A stretch of 64,000 bases of DNA, taken from positions 2,014,492-2,078,491 of the forward strand of contig NW_024744357.1 in the NCBI RefSeq assembly GCF_018991925.1. Reading direction: 5' to 3'. Below are positions 62,766 through 64,000 of the stretch, one piece after another (within the stretch, counting starts at the first letter, position 1; each line of letters starts with the position of its first letter). The position numbers and the translations under genes were made by a program. Under the pieces are notes generated by a model. It ran no database searches. It was not told where the DNA came from and worked only from the letters and a program-made list of their open reading frames with translations. This DNA comes from Homarus americanus (lineage: Eukaryota > Arthropoda > Malacostraca > Decapoda > Nephropidae).

Positions 62766-64000
62766 CAGCATTACACTGACCCCCATTATATACCTGTAAT
62801 TGAAGATATGTTCTTTATGAAAGAAAAACCATGCTCAACCTTTGATGCCTTATTGTGTTATGCTAAATTCTCATTGCTTTGTTTACTTGGTGCAAACGAT
62901 GCTGTCACAGATGCTTGAGTTATGATGACACTAGTTCACCCATCAGGGCAGTGTGCTCTGTACTTTGTTCAGCTTTCACAGTGCCCTTAAACAAGTGGTA
63001 GAACTGAGTTTAACAATGCTAAAAGGAAACAAAGCGCGAAGCATAAAAAATGAAAGATGGAAATTTTGCCAAAACTTATCCAATGACAGTCTATAAGGAA
63101 TTGAAAATACCCTAGTGTAATACTGTGAGTTTACCATGGGTTGGCTTCAAATGTTTAAAAAGTACTTTAGTGCCTTTAAGCAATTTGAGGAAAGGGTCAG
63201 CACACAAGGAGCCACAAAATATACACCAGCCACCACCATTTGTACATACAGGTTGTACCTCTCTAGTCTGGCATTCTATGGTCCGGAAACTCCCGTGGTC
63301 CGGAACGATTTTAGTTTGCCCAATAGGTAGATAACCAGCTTTTTTTTTTTTTTTTTTTTTTTTACTTCTCTGAATTATTATTATTATTACTGGAGTATTA
63401 AATTTTCGCCCTCAGGCTCCAATGTGGGTCAGTGACCTGTGCCGGGTGGGCTAATCCCGTAAAAAAAAAAAAAACAAAGCCGTGGGAAATTAAGGTTTGT
63501 TTACATCCGGCAGTTCGACTCTCTCTCTCTGTTTGTTTATACAGAGTACAACATTTAACCCTTCAATATATATGAACAGTAAATAAGTGTTGCTTTCATA
63601 TTCTTATGTAGAGTAATGACGATATGTTTTCGCATGTGCGCACTTACATACGCGATCTCACTTTTTTTCTTTAACATTAATGGTTAGCAACTTATATTGT
63701 TCCATTTATTAACATTAAATAACATTACTTCAAACAGCCATATTAATTTTTACATTAATTTACTACTGTTACAACCAGGGTCTTATTTTCTTGTTTTATA
63801 TGTAGAACCAATCAGTCACTGGTTTTGTAAACATTAACGAAAACAAAGCCGGCAGCCGTCTCGTCTCCTTGTGTGTTTTAATATTCCACGAATTATTAAT
63901 GAATTGTATTGCTCATTTTGCACACACAAACATTAATTCTAAAAAATAATCAGAAACATTAATTAAAACATACCGTATATGAACAGTAAATAAGTGTTGC
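62766..64000. other. Right edge of window, no gene seen
   Basis: Contains a Tigger-like left end at 63247 (TACAGGTTGTACCTCTCTAG, TCTGGCATTCTATGGTCCGG), a poly-T tract at 63340-63363, a retroelement tail and a direct repeat of TATGAACAGTAAATAAGTGT at 63571 and 63978, which suggests a repeat period of 407 bases running out of the window. Confidence 0.6.
63400..63475 (+). mobile_element. Retroelement 3' tail with poly-A
   Basis: GGGTCAGTGACCTGTGCCGG, GTGGGCTAATCCCGT, then 14 A. Matches the tail at about 40740-40782 (GTCGATGACCTGTGCCAAGG, TGGGCTATTCCC), so it is the same family, retaining only the last part. Confidence 0.7.

Overview
The window is nuclear DNA of an animal with large introns and many repeats, almost certainly an arthropod. 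A decapod or related crustacean is my best guess. The evidence is one multi-exon gene whose exons read closely like arthropod Glut1 (SLC2A family), TTAGG-type telomere-like repeats at several interstitial places, CR1/Jockey-type non-LTR retrotransposon remains, many TA-flanked DNA transposons and an AT-rich background. The species call is inference. Nothing bacterial, viral or CRISPR-like was seen.

The only convincing host gene is a facilitative glucose transporter on the + strand. Eight coding exons lie at 10819-11075, 11371-11495, 23664-23834, 27569-27676, 31032-31219, 51993-52205, 53634-53837 and 55188-55327. They join in one frame (intron phases 2,1,1,1,0,0,0), all with GT...AG borders, to give 468 codons plus two bases. 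This covers TM1 to TM12 with the sugar-transporter signatures. The start exon is not securely identified. The C-terminus either ends directly after exon 8, because read-through gives an immediate TAA, or continues in an exon I cannot place. The gene fills about 45 kb, nearly all intron.

Layout: 1-2300 holds a decayed non-LTR retrotransposon between inverted repeat arms. 2300-3960 is unremarkable. 3960-8530 is a C-rich minisatellite with a 15-16 base unit that creates long but spurious open frames. 8531-9415 is a second minisatellite (27-28 base unit) among CCTAA-like sequence. 9416-10818 is the 5' region of the gene. The introns carry TA-flanked inverted-repeat elements, two of them with recognisable pogo/Tigger-type transposase N-terminal fragments, as well as retroelement tails, a dead Tc1-like transposase, foldback elements and long TA and CA microsatellites. 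55328-64000 downstream is a mosaic of the same repeats, including elements built from tandem foldback units, a 100-base assembly gap and a 21-base minisatellite.

The most interesting structure outside the gene is of three kinds: the 4.5 kb strand-asymmetric minisatellite with an exact Chi octamer in many units; the foldback units repeated inside several TA-flanked elements; and the great excess of TACAGTA/TACTGTA strings, which match what excision of the resident CAG-ended, TA-targeting elements would leave behind. I found no convincing new protein-coding system.
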